Positions 55,492-64,000 of a stretch of 64,000 bases of DNA are shown here, piece after piece. The DNA lies in the IMG/VR virus record IMGVR_UViG_3300033977_000108, positions 1-64,000 of that record; one strand, written 5' to 3'. The position numbers and the translations under genes are program-made. The notes below the pieces were generated by a model, which saw only the letters and a list, made by a program, of their open reading frames with translations, was not told the origin of the DNA and ran no database searches. The DNA is from a virus. Positions within the stretch are counted from its first letter, which is position 1; each line of letters opens with the position of its first letter.

Positions 55492-56214
55492 ATGTCAGCA
55501 CCTGTTCTACTTTCTTCGGTACCCGAGCCAAATGATACCAACATTGTATTGGGTACTAACATCGTTCTCACCTTTGACCAAGCTATTGATACTACTACAC
55601 TTACAGATGCTACTTTCTCTCTGACGGCGCCGCTGCAAGGAGGCGTTTTGACAACCCCAGAGGAAATGCAGCGCAATCCTTTGCTCGGCCCACAGCAGGA
55701 ATACATTCCAGGCATTTTTAGCTTCTCTCCCGATAATACAACTGCTACTTTTACTATTAGTCGGCCTTTGCGCCCTGGTGTCGTTTATACTATTCTCATA
55801 GTAGGCGCCGACGCCACTCTTACCGCCAATTCGGTAGCCAATCCGGCCGGTGAGAAAATGGCGCAGTCCTATCAGTTTTCCTTTACCACTGGCATACTGG
55901 ATTTGGCGATCCCTCCACCTCAATCTCCCCTGCCTTATCAGTTTGCCAGGATTGATATCAATGAGATTATCGTGCGCCCTACCGCCGCAGAAGGGAACGA
56001 TGTAACGAAGAGTATTGAGCTGATTTTCCCAGGTCCCATTGACATTACCAGCTTCGACCCGACCGATGTGGAAGTAGGCGTGGAAGCTATTTTGAATGAT
56101 TTACATGTAAGAGTTCCACAAGGCTTGACATCGGCTATTTCTGTTGATGGCAATACGATGACCGTTATTATAAGCGGCTGGCCAACAGAGCCGGAATATA
56201 AATGGGATTGGTAA
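55492..56214 (+). CDS. Ig-like (SbsA-type) virion protein
   Basis: 240 residues. PVLLSSVPEPNDTNIVLGTNIVLTF, IDTTTLTDATFSL and a second beta-rich half (IELIFPGPIDITSFDPTDVEV) fit bacterial Ig-like folds used by phages on capsids or tails for surface attachment. Overlaps nothing; begins 1 base after the upstream stop. Confidence 0.65.
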   Translation: MSAPVLLSSVPEPNDTNIVLGTNIVLTFDQAIDTTTLTDATFSLTAPLQGGVLTTPEEMQRNPLLGPQQEYIPGIFSFSPDNTTATFTISRPLRPGVVYTILIVGADATLTANSVANPAGEKMAQSYQFSFTTGILDLAIPPPQSPLPYQFARIDINEIIVRPTAAEGNDVTKSIELIFPGPIDITSFDPTDVEVGVEAILNDLHVRVPQGLTSAISVDGNTMTVIISGWPTEPEYKWDW

Positions 56215-56233
56215 TAAATACGTGGGGGTTTCT

Positions 56234-56515
56234 ATGAATGGCAATCTTTGGAAGCACTTGGGGCTGGTTATTGCCCTCCTGGTCGCCGGCGTTGGCGCCG
56301 GTGTCACAGGATTGCTCCTGTTTCCTTTCTTGTCCCTGGCGGCTTATACCTTTGCCAAGTTCTGCCTGGCTTTACTCCTCTACGCCGCGGCTGACGGAAT
56401 TTACTTCCGTGAGTGGACTACTGCCGAGGAGCTAAAGAAGTATAACGTGGCTATCGGAATCTTTAATTCTGCTTTGCTTCTTGTCTGTTTCGCCGTGGTT
56501 TTCCTGGGTATGTAA
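56234..56515 (+). CDS. putative holin (three-helix membrane protein)
   Basis: 93 residues from ATG 56234 after GGGGG. Hydrophobic helices LVIALLVAGVGAGVTGLLLFPFLSL, FCLALLLYAAADGIY and VAIGIFNSALLLVCFAVVFLGM with a charged loop (REWTTAEELKKY). Its position directly before a secreted transglycosylase and a spanin-like gene suggests the holin. An upstream in-frame GTG is less likely as start. Confidence 0.6.
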   Translation: MNGNLWKHLGLVIALLVAGVGAGVTGLLLFPFLSLAAYTFAKFCLALLLYAAADGIYFREWTTAEELKKYNVAIGIFNSALLLVCFAVVFLGM

Positions 56516-57075
56516 TGCGTAAGATAATCTTATTCCTTATTCTTCTATGGCTGCTGGCTTCTCATCCTGCTGCCTTGCCGGCGCATCACGAATACGATGC
56601 CGATTTCCAAGCCGCTGCCTTGAAATACTTCCCCAACCAGCCATCATTGGAAGTCCCCATCTGGCAGGCGGCCCGGGCTTACGCTGAGAGTGATTTCCAC
56701 CCAAACTCTATCAGCCCTGTTGGTGCCCTAGGTCTTATGCAAATAATGCCTTCTACCGGCAAGGAGTTGGGCTTGACGCCGCAGCAATTGATGGACCCTG
56801 TGAAGGCTATCTATGCCAGCACGGCTTATGTGAAGTGGCTTACGCACTACTTCCCCTCTATAAAGGACGCCACTGATTTACAGGAGATGACGGATTTCTC
56901 CTATAATGCGGGACCGGGCTGGGCACTAAAATCCCAACTGATAGCCAAGGCGGCCGGCAAAGATAACACGAAATGGGCAGTAGACATGGAATTCATAATG
57001 ACTTCGCCCGCAAGCCAAAGACAGACAAGGGATTATGTCGCAAGGATACAGATGAACATAAGCCTGTTGAAATAG
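56515..57075 (+). CDS. lytic transglycosylase (SLT type), endolysin candidate
   Basis: 186 residues; TAATG overlap. Signal peptide (MRKIILFLILLWLLASHPAALPA), then soluble lytic transglycosylase motifs: AYAESDFHPNSIS with catalytic Glu (about residue 60), GALGLMQIMPSTG and SYNAGPG. It cleaves peptidoglycan glycan strands; with a signal peptide it would be secreted, so it may be the lysis enzyme or a virion-associated one. Confidence 0.85.
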   Translation: MRKIILFLILLWLLASHPAALPAHHEYDADFQAAALKYFPNQPSLEVPIWQAARAYAESDFHPNSISPVGALGLMQIMPSTGKELGLTPQQLMDPVKAIYASTAYVKWLTHYFPSIKDATDLQEMTDFSYNAGPGWALKSQLIAKAAGKDNTKWAVDMEFIMTSPASQRQTRDYVARIQMNISLLK

Positions 57076-57078
57076 GAG

Positions 57079-57834
57079 ATGAAAATGCCTGACATTCAAA
57101 CTACTCCACAGCTACATCCGGTAGTGGCAAATTATATAGCCTTCTTGAAGAGCCATGAAAAGATTGTGGCTGTCGTTTTGGGCGCCTTGCTTATCTGGCA
57201 TTGCTGGGGCGGTTGGATACAGCACCAGATAGATAAAGATAAACTCGCTGCTTCACAAGCTGCTCAAGTGGCTGCGGTTCAAGCCCAATCCAATCAGGAT
57301 AAGCAAACCGCTCTGACTAAGCAGATAGCCGACCTGAAAACGGCTATGGGGCAAGTACAAGCAAATGATGCTGTGCTAACACAAGCCGTTGCTGCGAGAG
57401 ATGCGGCACTGGCGAAGACAAAAGCTCAAATAGCTTCCGCCACTTTACCAGAAGTTATTACTACTTGGCAGAGCCTTGTGCCCAATGTGATTGCTGCTGA
57501 TTTTACGCCCCTGGACCAGGGGATGACGGCAGTCAGCGATAATGCTGCCCGCAACACGGTCAGTGCCTTGGAAGAATTATCTGTAGACCGCGCTAACATC
57601 AAAGATTTGAACAATGTAGTGGCCGGAAAAGACGACATTATAGGCAAGCAAAGCGATGCTATTACCTCCAGCAGCACTCTGATAGATGGGCTGCACAAAC
57701 AAATAGACGCCGACCAGAAAGCCTGCCAGGCGCAGATTACTTCACTGCAAGCCCAGCAGAAGAAGAAGTCTCGCTCTTGGTTCCTGCGCGGGCTCGGTAT
57801 CGGTGCCGGAATCGTTGCTTTCATTCTAAAATAA
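57079..57834 (+). CDS. spanin-like membrane coiled-coil protein
   Basis: 251 residues after AGGAGATG. Transmembrane helix near residues 30-46 (IVAVVLGALLIWHCWGGW), long Ala/Gln-rich coiled-coil region, Lys tail and C-terminal hydrophobic segment (LGIGAGIVAFILK). Matches the layout of an inner-membrane spanin or tail assembly protein; adjacency to the transglycosylase favours lysis. Confidence 0.55.
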   Translation: MKMPDIQTTPQLHPVVANYIAFLKSHEKIVAVVLGALLIWHCWGGWIQHQIDKDKLAASQAAQVAAVQAQSNQDKQTALTKQIADLKTAMGQVQANDAVLTQAVAARDAALAKTKAQIASATLPEVITTWQSLVPNVIAADFTPLDQGMTAVSDNAARNTVSALEELSVDRANIKDLNNVVAGKDDIIGKQSDAITSSSTLIDGLHKQIDADQKACQAQITSLQAQQKKKSRSWFLRGLGIGAGIVAFILK

Positions 57835-57844
57835 GGAATAGTTT

Positions 57845-58462
57845 ATGCGCTATCCAGGTGATGTAATAAGTTTGATATATGCCCCCGTGGGTGTTGTTAC
57901 AACTACTCCCTCGGTGGCTATCGTGCAGCTCTCCAGCTCACAAGTTATTATCAGCAACGGAACTATGTCTTTGATACCCAGCACGGCTATTTGGGTGTAT
58001 CAATGGAATACGACCGGATTATCCAATGGGGACTATGTGGTTGTAGTCAGCGCCGTTGTGGGCGGGGTTACTATCAATGCCCAGTTCTTACAACTCGTCA
58101 CCCTGGGCGATAGCCGTATAACCGGCAATGTAGCCTTGGACGCCACAGTAGCGAAGGATGCCACGGTAGCCAAAGCCGCTCTTACTCTTCAAGCTTCGCA
58201 ATACGTCTCCCCGGATAGCTCTACTACTGTGAGAAACATTCTCAATCAAGTCAATCTTTTGCCCAATGACCCGGCCTCGTTCAGCGCTTTGGTGTCTTAT
58301 TTTGGCCAGAATGTTCAAGACACACGCGACGCTGTAGTGGGTAAATGGGTCGTAGATAATGTAGCCAATACGCTTACTTTCTTCCGAGATAATGGGAGCA
58401 TCCTCCGTCAGTTCAGCCTGACGAATAATAGTACCCAAGCCGCGCGCACCCCAACAGCATAA
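57845..58462 (+). CDS. hypothetical tail-associated protein
   Basis: 205 residues. Beta-rich N-terminal part with repeated VVT/SAVV patterns, then a helical stretch. AAGGAATAGTTT before ATG. Probably a tail or baseplate component by position before the fibre gene. Family not recognised. Confidence 0.5.
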   Translation: MRYPGDVISLIYAPVGVVTTTPSVAIVQLSSSQVIISNGTMSLIPSTAIWVYQWNTTGLSNGDYVVVVSAVVGGVTINAQFLQLVTLGDSRITGNVALDATVAKDATVAKAALTLQASQYVSPDSSTTVRNILNQVNLLPNDPASFSALVSYFGQNVQDTRDAVVGKWVVDNVANTLTFFRDNGSILRQFSLTNNSTQAARTPTA

Positions 58463-58463
58463 C

Positions 58464-61400
58464 ATGTCGCAATATCCTGACACAAGCGTTGTCGTAGATT
58501 TGAATCAGGACTATCCGACAGTAGGCAGTTTACTGGTAACGGTTTCAAATCCTTCCCAGTATACCCTTTTTATTTATAGGTCGGCCGACTGGACGATAGA
58601 CAATAGGGCTGATGCCTATGCACTGGGGTGTACCCGAATCAACTTAGACGGCAGCTGGGTAAATTCCATACCGGTTATACCGGATACTTACCACGTAGTC
58701 CTAAAAGACCTATCCACTTACATCGTAATGTCGCCTTATCTGGTTGTGCTGGCGCCCTCCATTCCTTCTTTTCCAAGCGGCACGGGCCCAACCGGAACAA
58801 CAGGTCCTGAAGGTGGGACTGGGGGAACAGGGCCGACAGGTGGGCTCGGCCCTACTGGTCCCACAGGTCCTACCGGACTGGGAGGTGGTGGTAGTGGCGG
58901 CAGTGGGCCAACAGGTTCCACTGGGCCGGAAGGTCCAACGGGACCCGAAGGACCAGAAGGCCCCACAGGACCAACAGGGCCTCCAGGACCAATAGGGCCG
59001 ACTGGAGGTTGGTCTGGCTCTGGTATTGTGACTATTGGCGGACAAACTTATCCGCCGCCGGAAATAGTTCAATGGGCAAGCGGGGGCGATGTTGCTGGTA
59101 ATTCAGTGGTCACTCTCACTAATCCACCGACCCCAGGAAACACACTGCTCGCCATAATCCAGTGGACAGATAGCCAGGATGTAGATGTAGAACTACCAGC
59201 TGGCTTCACAACTTTATCTGATTATCCAGGAGCGACTGGTTCTATCGTAGGCTATCATGATGTCGTTTCTGGAGATGGCACTTCTTGGGAATTCCCCAGT
59301 GGTCAGTTCGTCTGGTTTGTAGAAGGTTATCAAGTACAATTTGGCGCTGTCTATGCTTACATCATAGAGCTGGAGGGCACGCCCGATATAGAGGGAAGCA
59401 CAGGCTTGGGAGGTTCAGTAGATACCTATTATACTCATGAAAGCCCCATGCAGACCTGTGCTGCGGCTGCGACTGTGCCTACTCTGGCTATTGTGGGCTT
59501 CATCTGGTATTCTCTTGGCTCTGTAGCAGTTGATGGATGGACGCCTAGTGACTTCAATACTCCAACCTGGACTTTCAACCCAGCTAGTTTCCTAACTGTA
59601 TTAGAAGGAACAGATGTAGATTCCCTATCCGGGCCGATAACGGCCACCCATGTTGGGTACACAGGAACTGAGGGCATGGAGCCAACGGCTTATGTCTTGG
59701 CTCTTTGCTACTTCCCTGCTTCACCAATAGAGCAAACTATACCTGGCCTGCCTCTCCTTCCCAAAGGCGCCTTGATTACCAGTGATGGAACCCAAGATAC
59801 CGTCCTGGAACTCCCCGGCGGCACAGGAACTGATGGTTGGGTATTGACCATAGATCCTACCCAAATCTATGGAATACAATGGGAGCCTCCCACCGGTGGA
59901 GGCGGCGGAAGTGGAGGGACCGGGTACACAGGTTATACAGGATATACTGGATTTACCGGGCCTGGCAATTTCACCGGCTTCACTGGCGATACCGGCTACA
60001 CAGGGTCAGGAGAAACAGGCTATACAGGCTACACTTCTTATACAGGATACACAGGGTATACAGGATACACAGGGTCAGGGAACTTCACTGGGTTCACTGG
60101 CTGCACCGGTTATACCGGATATACAAGCTATACCGGCTACACTGGATACACTGGGACTACGGGTTATAGCGGATACACGGGACCTGGTAATTTCACTGGG
60201 TTTACTGGCTATACCGGATTTACCGGTTATACCGGGCCGAACATGACTGGTTACACTGGGTACACTGGATCCGCCCAGACTGGGTACACAGGATATACTG
60301 GATATACTGGATATACTGGCATGTCTGCCCCGGCCATCTGGAATGGTAGGAAGGGCGACGGAAGCACGGGAGAAGTGGCCTCCTCTTCTTCCTTCACCTA
60401 TGGCGGTGGGGCCATCAGCATCTCCTTTTGGTTCAATCCCAATACTTCACCACTTTACAGCCAATCCCACGCCCAGCAACAATGGGGCCTCTGGGACAGT
60501 GGCAACCGGCCAGCCCTATCCTTCTGGTGGGACACTACGGTCGCAGGTGGGGACGGCTCGCCGCTTGGCTTCAGCGTAACGGGCTATGGAGGCTATCCCT
60601 ACTACCGGGCGGATTACTGGAACGGCTCCTGGACAACGCCCACGGTCAATGCCTGGAATCACATTGCCATCACCTCGGCGGACGGGAGTACGTTCCAAGT
60701 CTATGTGAACGGCAGTTTGCAGGGCACGATCTCCGATTTACTTTCCAGCGGCACCTTTTCCCGTGCCGTCTATCCCTACGCCCTGACGGACTATGCATTG
60801 GTGCAGTATAGCCAGCATGCCGTGGCAGAATGCGCCGCTTGGACGACGCAACTGACAGCCGGGGATGTTTCCAATCTGTATGGCGGCATGCCTGCTCCCC
60901 TGATTGAGCCCTCCTCCCTTCAAGTCTATTGGAAGTTTATGGGTACCAGTCCTGAGCCCGACCTGTCGGGAAATTCAGAGACGGGGACGGTCACGGATAC
61001 TACGGTAGTCCCAGGGCCCCAGACTTCGGTCCCAGAAGGTCCCCAGGGAGCCACCGGCTATACTGGCTATACCGGGTATACCGGGTCTGCTGGTGGCGGC
61101 GGTGCCATGGGATCGACTGGTTACACTGGGTATACCGGATCTGGTAATTTCACTGGTTATACGGGATACACCGGTTACACAGGCTATACCGGTCCTTCCG
61201 GATACACCGGATATACCGGATACACCGGCGGGACGGGGTATACCGGCTACACAGGCTATACAGGAAGCGGTCTCTCCGGCGTCAATTACCAATCCAGCCC
61301 TTACTATGCCACAGCAGCGGACAATGGAAAGATAATAGTCCTGCCAGGCGGCACTCTTTATTTGCCCGCTGTCTCCTCCATCCCAAGCACCTGGGCCATC

Positions 61401-64000
61401 TTTGTAAGAAATAATGGCCCAACCACCCTGACGGTAGCAGCACAAGGAAGCTCCATCATCAATTACGGGCCCGGCCAAGGAAGCCTGACGGTCTACATGG
61501 GAGAAGGATCCGTCATCTTCACGGATGGCACGAACTTCTGGACAGAGGAAGGCTCCCCGCCTATCTTCTATGGGGTCAATTCGCAAAATGGCAACTACTC
61601 GGTCACTACCAGCGATGCCGGTTTACTCCTTCTCATGACCTCGGCGTCGGCGAAAACACTCAATCTACCTAGTCCTCCGCCGACCGGCATCTTCTCTTGC
61701 TACGTCCAAAATTACGGCGCAGGGCCCCTTACCATTTCCGCCGCCGTCGGGGCACAGATAGACGGGGCATCGTCCATTACTGTATCACAGAGCCAAGGTT
61801 GCTACCTTATCACAGACGGCACCAATTACTGGACGATGAGGGGCATGAATGCGACCGGCTACACCGGCTATACCGGCTATACCGGCTATAGTGGATATAC
61901 AGGGGGTTCTGGATACACAGGATACACGGGCTATACCGGTCTCCAGGGAGGAAGCGGGGTAGGCGGGGCGACCGGCTATACTGGTTATACCGGCTATACT
62001 GGTCCTTCTGGTTACACCGGCTATATGGGAAATACGGGGTATACTGGTTATACTGGTGGTACAGGGTATACAGGCACAAGCGCTACTGCCCCCCGTAGCG
62101 GCAGAAAGGGCGATGGCGCGACGGGCATTGTAGTGTCGCCCTCCATGACCGTCTCGACAGACAATGTCTCCCTGAGCTTCTGGTTCAAGCCGCAAGCGCA
62201 GCCTACTACCAGCACCGATGGCTCCATACTCGCTGCGGTTGACAACTGGCAGGCTATCGCAAGCTCTCATGCGATAAGCTTTGCCTGGAACGGCAAATCG
62301 GGTGGATACGGTGCGGCGACGCTCTACTTCTCCACCTGGAGCGGCGTCAGCGACACATGGTATTTGGGCGTTGGCGCGCAAATCCCGAGCTCCTATTGGT
62401 CTGGGATGGTCGGCATCTGGAACCACATTGCCTGCACCTTGCAATGGACGAATCCAGGATGCGTTGACACCATCTACCTGAACGGTACGCAGGTCGCCCA
62501 GGTGACGGACAGCGGCGGCAATTATGAATATGGTCCCACCGGCTCGGGCTTCTATCTGAGCGCACTAAGCGGCTGTTGGGGCACGGCCAATACGGCGACC
62601 GAGTATTCCAGCGACAGCGTGGCGGAGGTAGCGTTCTACGAATGCACGCTGACCGCTACAGATGTGACCAATCTCGCCAGTGGCGCTCCTGCCTCAACGG
62701 TCGAGGCTTCCTCTCTCCAAGCCTATTGGAAGTTCATGGGCACCAGCCCAGAATCTGATTTGACCGGAAATAATAACAATGGCACAGTAACGGATACCAC
62801 TATTGTATCTGGCCCAAGTGGCACAGCAGCGCTGGGCATGCCAGGAATGACGGGTTATACAGGATACACAGGAGCAGGTAATTTCACTGGGTATACGGGT
62901 TATACAGGGTATACCGGTTATACGGGACGCACCGGGTATACCGGCTATACTGGTCCCGCAGGTGGCTCTGTATGGGCATGGCTGGGCAGTGCTTCGGGGA
63001 CTGCTATTACCCTGACTACCGCCAGCACTTGGTATGCTTTGGGCTCTTGGGGATTCAGTGGAACTTCTTTAGTAACGGTGAATACCAGCACTGGGATTAT
63101 TACTATTACCCAAGCTGGTACTTATTGTATTGATTTCTCAGGCGAGGTAACTTCATCTGCTACAGGGACCGTTGCCTTATTCCACAATAGCACCGAGCTT
63201 TATTCAGCCCAGGCGCTCGGAGGAACCAGCAATCAAACCATCTCCTTATCGGCAATTATTACCTGCGCCGCTGCTGATACACTAACGGTACAAGCACAGA
63301 GCGGAACCAGTGGGGCGACGGTTACACCAAACAACTCAACCCTTAGCGTCTCTTTAGTGGGCGGAATGGGGAATACAGGGTATACCGGTTCTACGGGATA
63401 TACAGGTCTTACGGGATATACGGGTTATACCAGCTATACCGGCTACACAGGGTATACCAGCTACACGGGCTACACTGGTTATACCAGCTATACAGGCTAC
63501 ACAGGGTATACTGGGGTAGGGAATTTTACTGGTTTTACAGGGTATACAGGATATACTGGTTATACCGGCATACCGGGCAGCGCGACAAGTACTGGGGCAA
63601 CGGGGTATACCGGGCCAAGCGAATGGTCCAGCATATCCCCCACTACTTCATCCACCTCGGTGCTCGGCTGCACCGTCTTCTCCGCCGGGACGTTTACCAT
63701 CTCAGCGGGTCAGACAAAGCGTTGGAAGTTGTCCGCCGCATACGGGACGTCCGGTTCCTACCCCGTCGGCTTCGTAATCTCACAGGGCGGCACCAACGGC
63801 TACGCCACGCAGGTTGCGGCGGGTGGCATAGGCATCTACTATACGACGAACTCTGGCTCTAGTTGGTCGGAGCCCGCCAGCACGTCCTGCACCAATACGG
63901 CGGGAACCTACATCGTCGATTTCGGCATTGCGGTAGACTCTGGCCATACCACATTATGGATAATGGTGAATGGTGCCCCTGCCTGTCAGTACGTGGATGC
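58464..64000 (+). CDS. giant collagen-like fibre protein with lectin-like inserts, C-terminus beyond window
   Basis: A single uninterrupted frame of at least 1845 codons from ATG 58464 to the window edge (found by reading the frame; it has no stop inside the window). After a 95-residue head come collagen-like Gly-X-Y triplets at about 58780-59020, then a globular part to about 59890, then long runs of Gly-Tyr-Thr and related triplets in at least five blocks. Between them are two concanavalin-A/LamG-like domains (60313-61010, 62083-62815; W-N-H-I-A, V-Y-V-N-G), a duplicated NGK-type beta segment (61280-61830) and C1q-like domains (62960-63360 and after 63620). Probably the host-binding tail fibre. 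Confidence 0.8.
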   Translation, partial: MSQYPDTSVVVDLNQDYPTVGSLLVTVSNPSQYTLFIYRSADWTIDNRADAYALGCTRINLDGSWVNSIPVIPDTYHVVLKDLSTYIVMSPYLVVLAPSIPSFPSGTGPTGTTGPEGGTGGTGPTGGLGPTGPTGPTGLGGGGSGGSGPTGSTGPEGPTGPEGPEGPTGPTGPPGPIGPTGGWSGSGIVTIGGQTYPPPEIVQWASGGDVAGNSVVTLTNPPTPGNTLLAIIQWTDSQDVDVELPAGFTTLSDYPGATGSIVGYHDVVSGDGTSWEFPSGQFVWFVEGYQVQFGAVYAYIIELEGTPDIEGSTGLGGSVDTYYTHESPMQTCAAAATVPTLAIVGFIWYSLGSVAVDGWTPSDFNTPTWTFNPASFLTVLEGTDVDSLSGPITATHVGYTGTEGMEPTAYVLALCYFPASPIEQTIPGLPLLPKGALITSDGTQDTVLELPGGTGTDGWVLTIDPTQIYGIQWEPPTGGGGGSGGTGYTGYTGYTGFTGPGNFTGFTGDTGYTGSGETGYTGYTSYTGYTGYTGYTGSGNFTGFTGCTGYTGYTSYTGYTGYTGTTGYSGYTGPGNFTGFTGYTGFTGYTGPNMTGYTGYTGSAQTGYTGYTGYTGYTGMSAPAIWNGRKGDGSTGEVASSSSFTYGGGAISISFWFNPNTSPLYSQSHAQQQWGLWDSGNRPALSFWWDTTVAGGDGSPLGFSVTGYGGYPYYRADYWNGSWTTPTVNAWNHIAITSADGSTFQVYVNGSLQGTISDLLSSGTFSRAVYPYALTDYALVQYSQHAVAECAAWTTQLTAGDVSNLYGGMPAPLIEPSSLQVYWKFMGTSPEPDLSGNSETGTVTDTTVVPGPQTSVPEGPQGATGYTGYTGYTGSAGGGGAMGSTGYTGYTGSGNFTGYTGYTGYTGYTGPSGYTGYTGYTGGTGYTGYTGYTGSGLSGVNYQSSPYYATAADNGKIIVLPGGTLYLPAVSSIPSTWAIFVRNNGPTTLTVAAQGSSIINYGPGQGSLTVYMGEGSVIFTDGTNFWTEEGSPPIFYGVNSQNGNYSVTTSDAGLLLLMTSASAKTLNLPSPPPTGIFSCYVQNYGAGPLTISAAVGAQIDGASSITVSQSQGCYLITDGTNYWTMRGMNATGYTGYTGYTGYSGYTGGSGYTGYTGYTGLQGGSGVGGATGYTGYTGYTGPSGYTGYMGNTGYTGYTGGTGYTGTSATAPRSGRKGDGATGIVVSPSMTVSTDNVSLSFWFKPQAQPTTSTDGSILAAVDNWQAIASSHAISFAWNGKSGGYGAATLYFSTWSGVSDTWYLGVGAQIPSSYWSGMVGIWNHIACTLQWTNPGCVDTIYLNGTQVAQVTDSGGNYEYGPTGSGFYLSALSGCWGTANTATEYSSDSVAEVAFYECTLTATDVTNLASGAPASTVEASSLQAYWKFMGTSPESDLTGNNNNGTVTDTTIVSGPSGTAALGMPGMTGYTGYTGAGNFTGYTGYTGYTGYTGRTGYTGYTGPAGGSVWAWLGSASGTAITLTTASTWYALGSWGFSGTSLVTVNTSTGIITITQAGTYCIDFSGEVTSSATGTVALFHNSTELYSAQALGGTSNQTISLSAIITCAAADTLTVQAQSGTSGATVTPNNSTLSVSLVGGMGNTGYTGSTGYTGLTGYTGYTSYTGYTGYTSYTGYTGYTSYTGYTGYTGVGNFTGFTGYTGYTGYTGIPGSATSTGATGYTGPSEWSSISPTTSSTSVLGCTVFSAGTFTISAGQTKRWKLSAAYGTSGSYPVGFVISQGGTNGYATQVAAGGIGIYYTTNSGSSWSEPASTSCTNTAGTYIVDFGIAVDSGHTTLWIMVNGAPACQYVD

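Noticed and set aside
59837-60246. short plus-strand frames in repeat region
   Set aside because: Out-of-frame readings of the collagen-like repeats in the large fibre gene.

Overview
The window is part of a large tailed double-stranded DNA bacteriophage genome, roughly half G+C. The evidence is a HK97-type head module (large terminase, portal, protease/scaffold, major capsid protein), a lysis cassette, a collagen-like fibre running off the right end, and about eighty tightly packed small genes on the opposite strand with strong AAGGAGG-type ribosome binding sites. No integrase, tRNA, insertion sequence or CRISPR array was seen. The host cannot be named; signal peptides, an RlpA-like protein, a lytic transglycosylase and sigma70-like promoters fit a bacterium.

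Layout: positions 1-33216 are read on the minus strand. From its upstream end (about 33 kb) this arm encodes membrane microproteins, a 1090-residue protein that looks like a two-barrel (QDE-1/RdRP/YonO type) RNA polymerase next to a LuxR-type DNA-binding protein, more membrane proteins, an ATP-dependent DNA ligase with a LigD phosphoesterase-like front domain, several zinc-finger proteins, a methyltransferase-like protein, an RlpA-like secreted protein, peptide deformylase, a metallophosphoesterase, a putative superinfection-immunity protein, and an RNA-repair pair (polynucleotide kinase/phosphatase and RNA ligase). Three tandem duplications of small genes and one dispersed paralogue pair occur here.

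A 223-bp divergent region follows. From 33440 to the end everything reads on the plus strand: a few small genes, a protein phosphatase, a large multi-domain (polyvalent) protein combining an ADP-ribosyltransferase-like, a metallopeptidase-like and a ParB-like part, glycine-rich membrane or virion proteins, TerL, portal, protease/scaffold, a putative decoration protein, major capsid protein, an Ig-like protein, a probable holin, a transglycosylase, a spanin-like protein, and a giant Gly-X-Thr repeat fibre with lectin-like inserts.

The most unusual content is (1) the RdRP-like polymerase; (2) noncoding RNA: two copies of a pseudoknot leader whose stems differ in sequence but keep the same fold, and several structured intergenic regions (about 17.56-18.10, 20.2-20.46 and 11.26-11.53 kb) with nested hairpins and pseudoknots; (3) the polyvalent protein with a repeated FGSGW boundary motif. 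All assignments come from reading the sequence; no database search was run.
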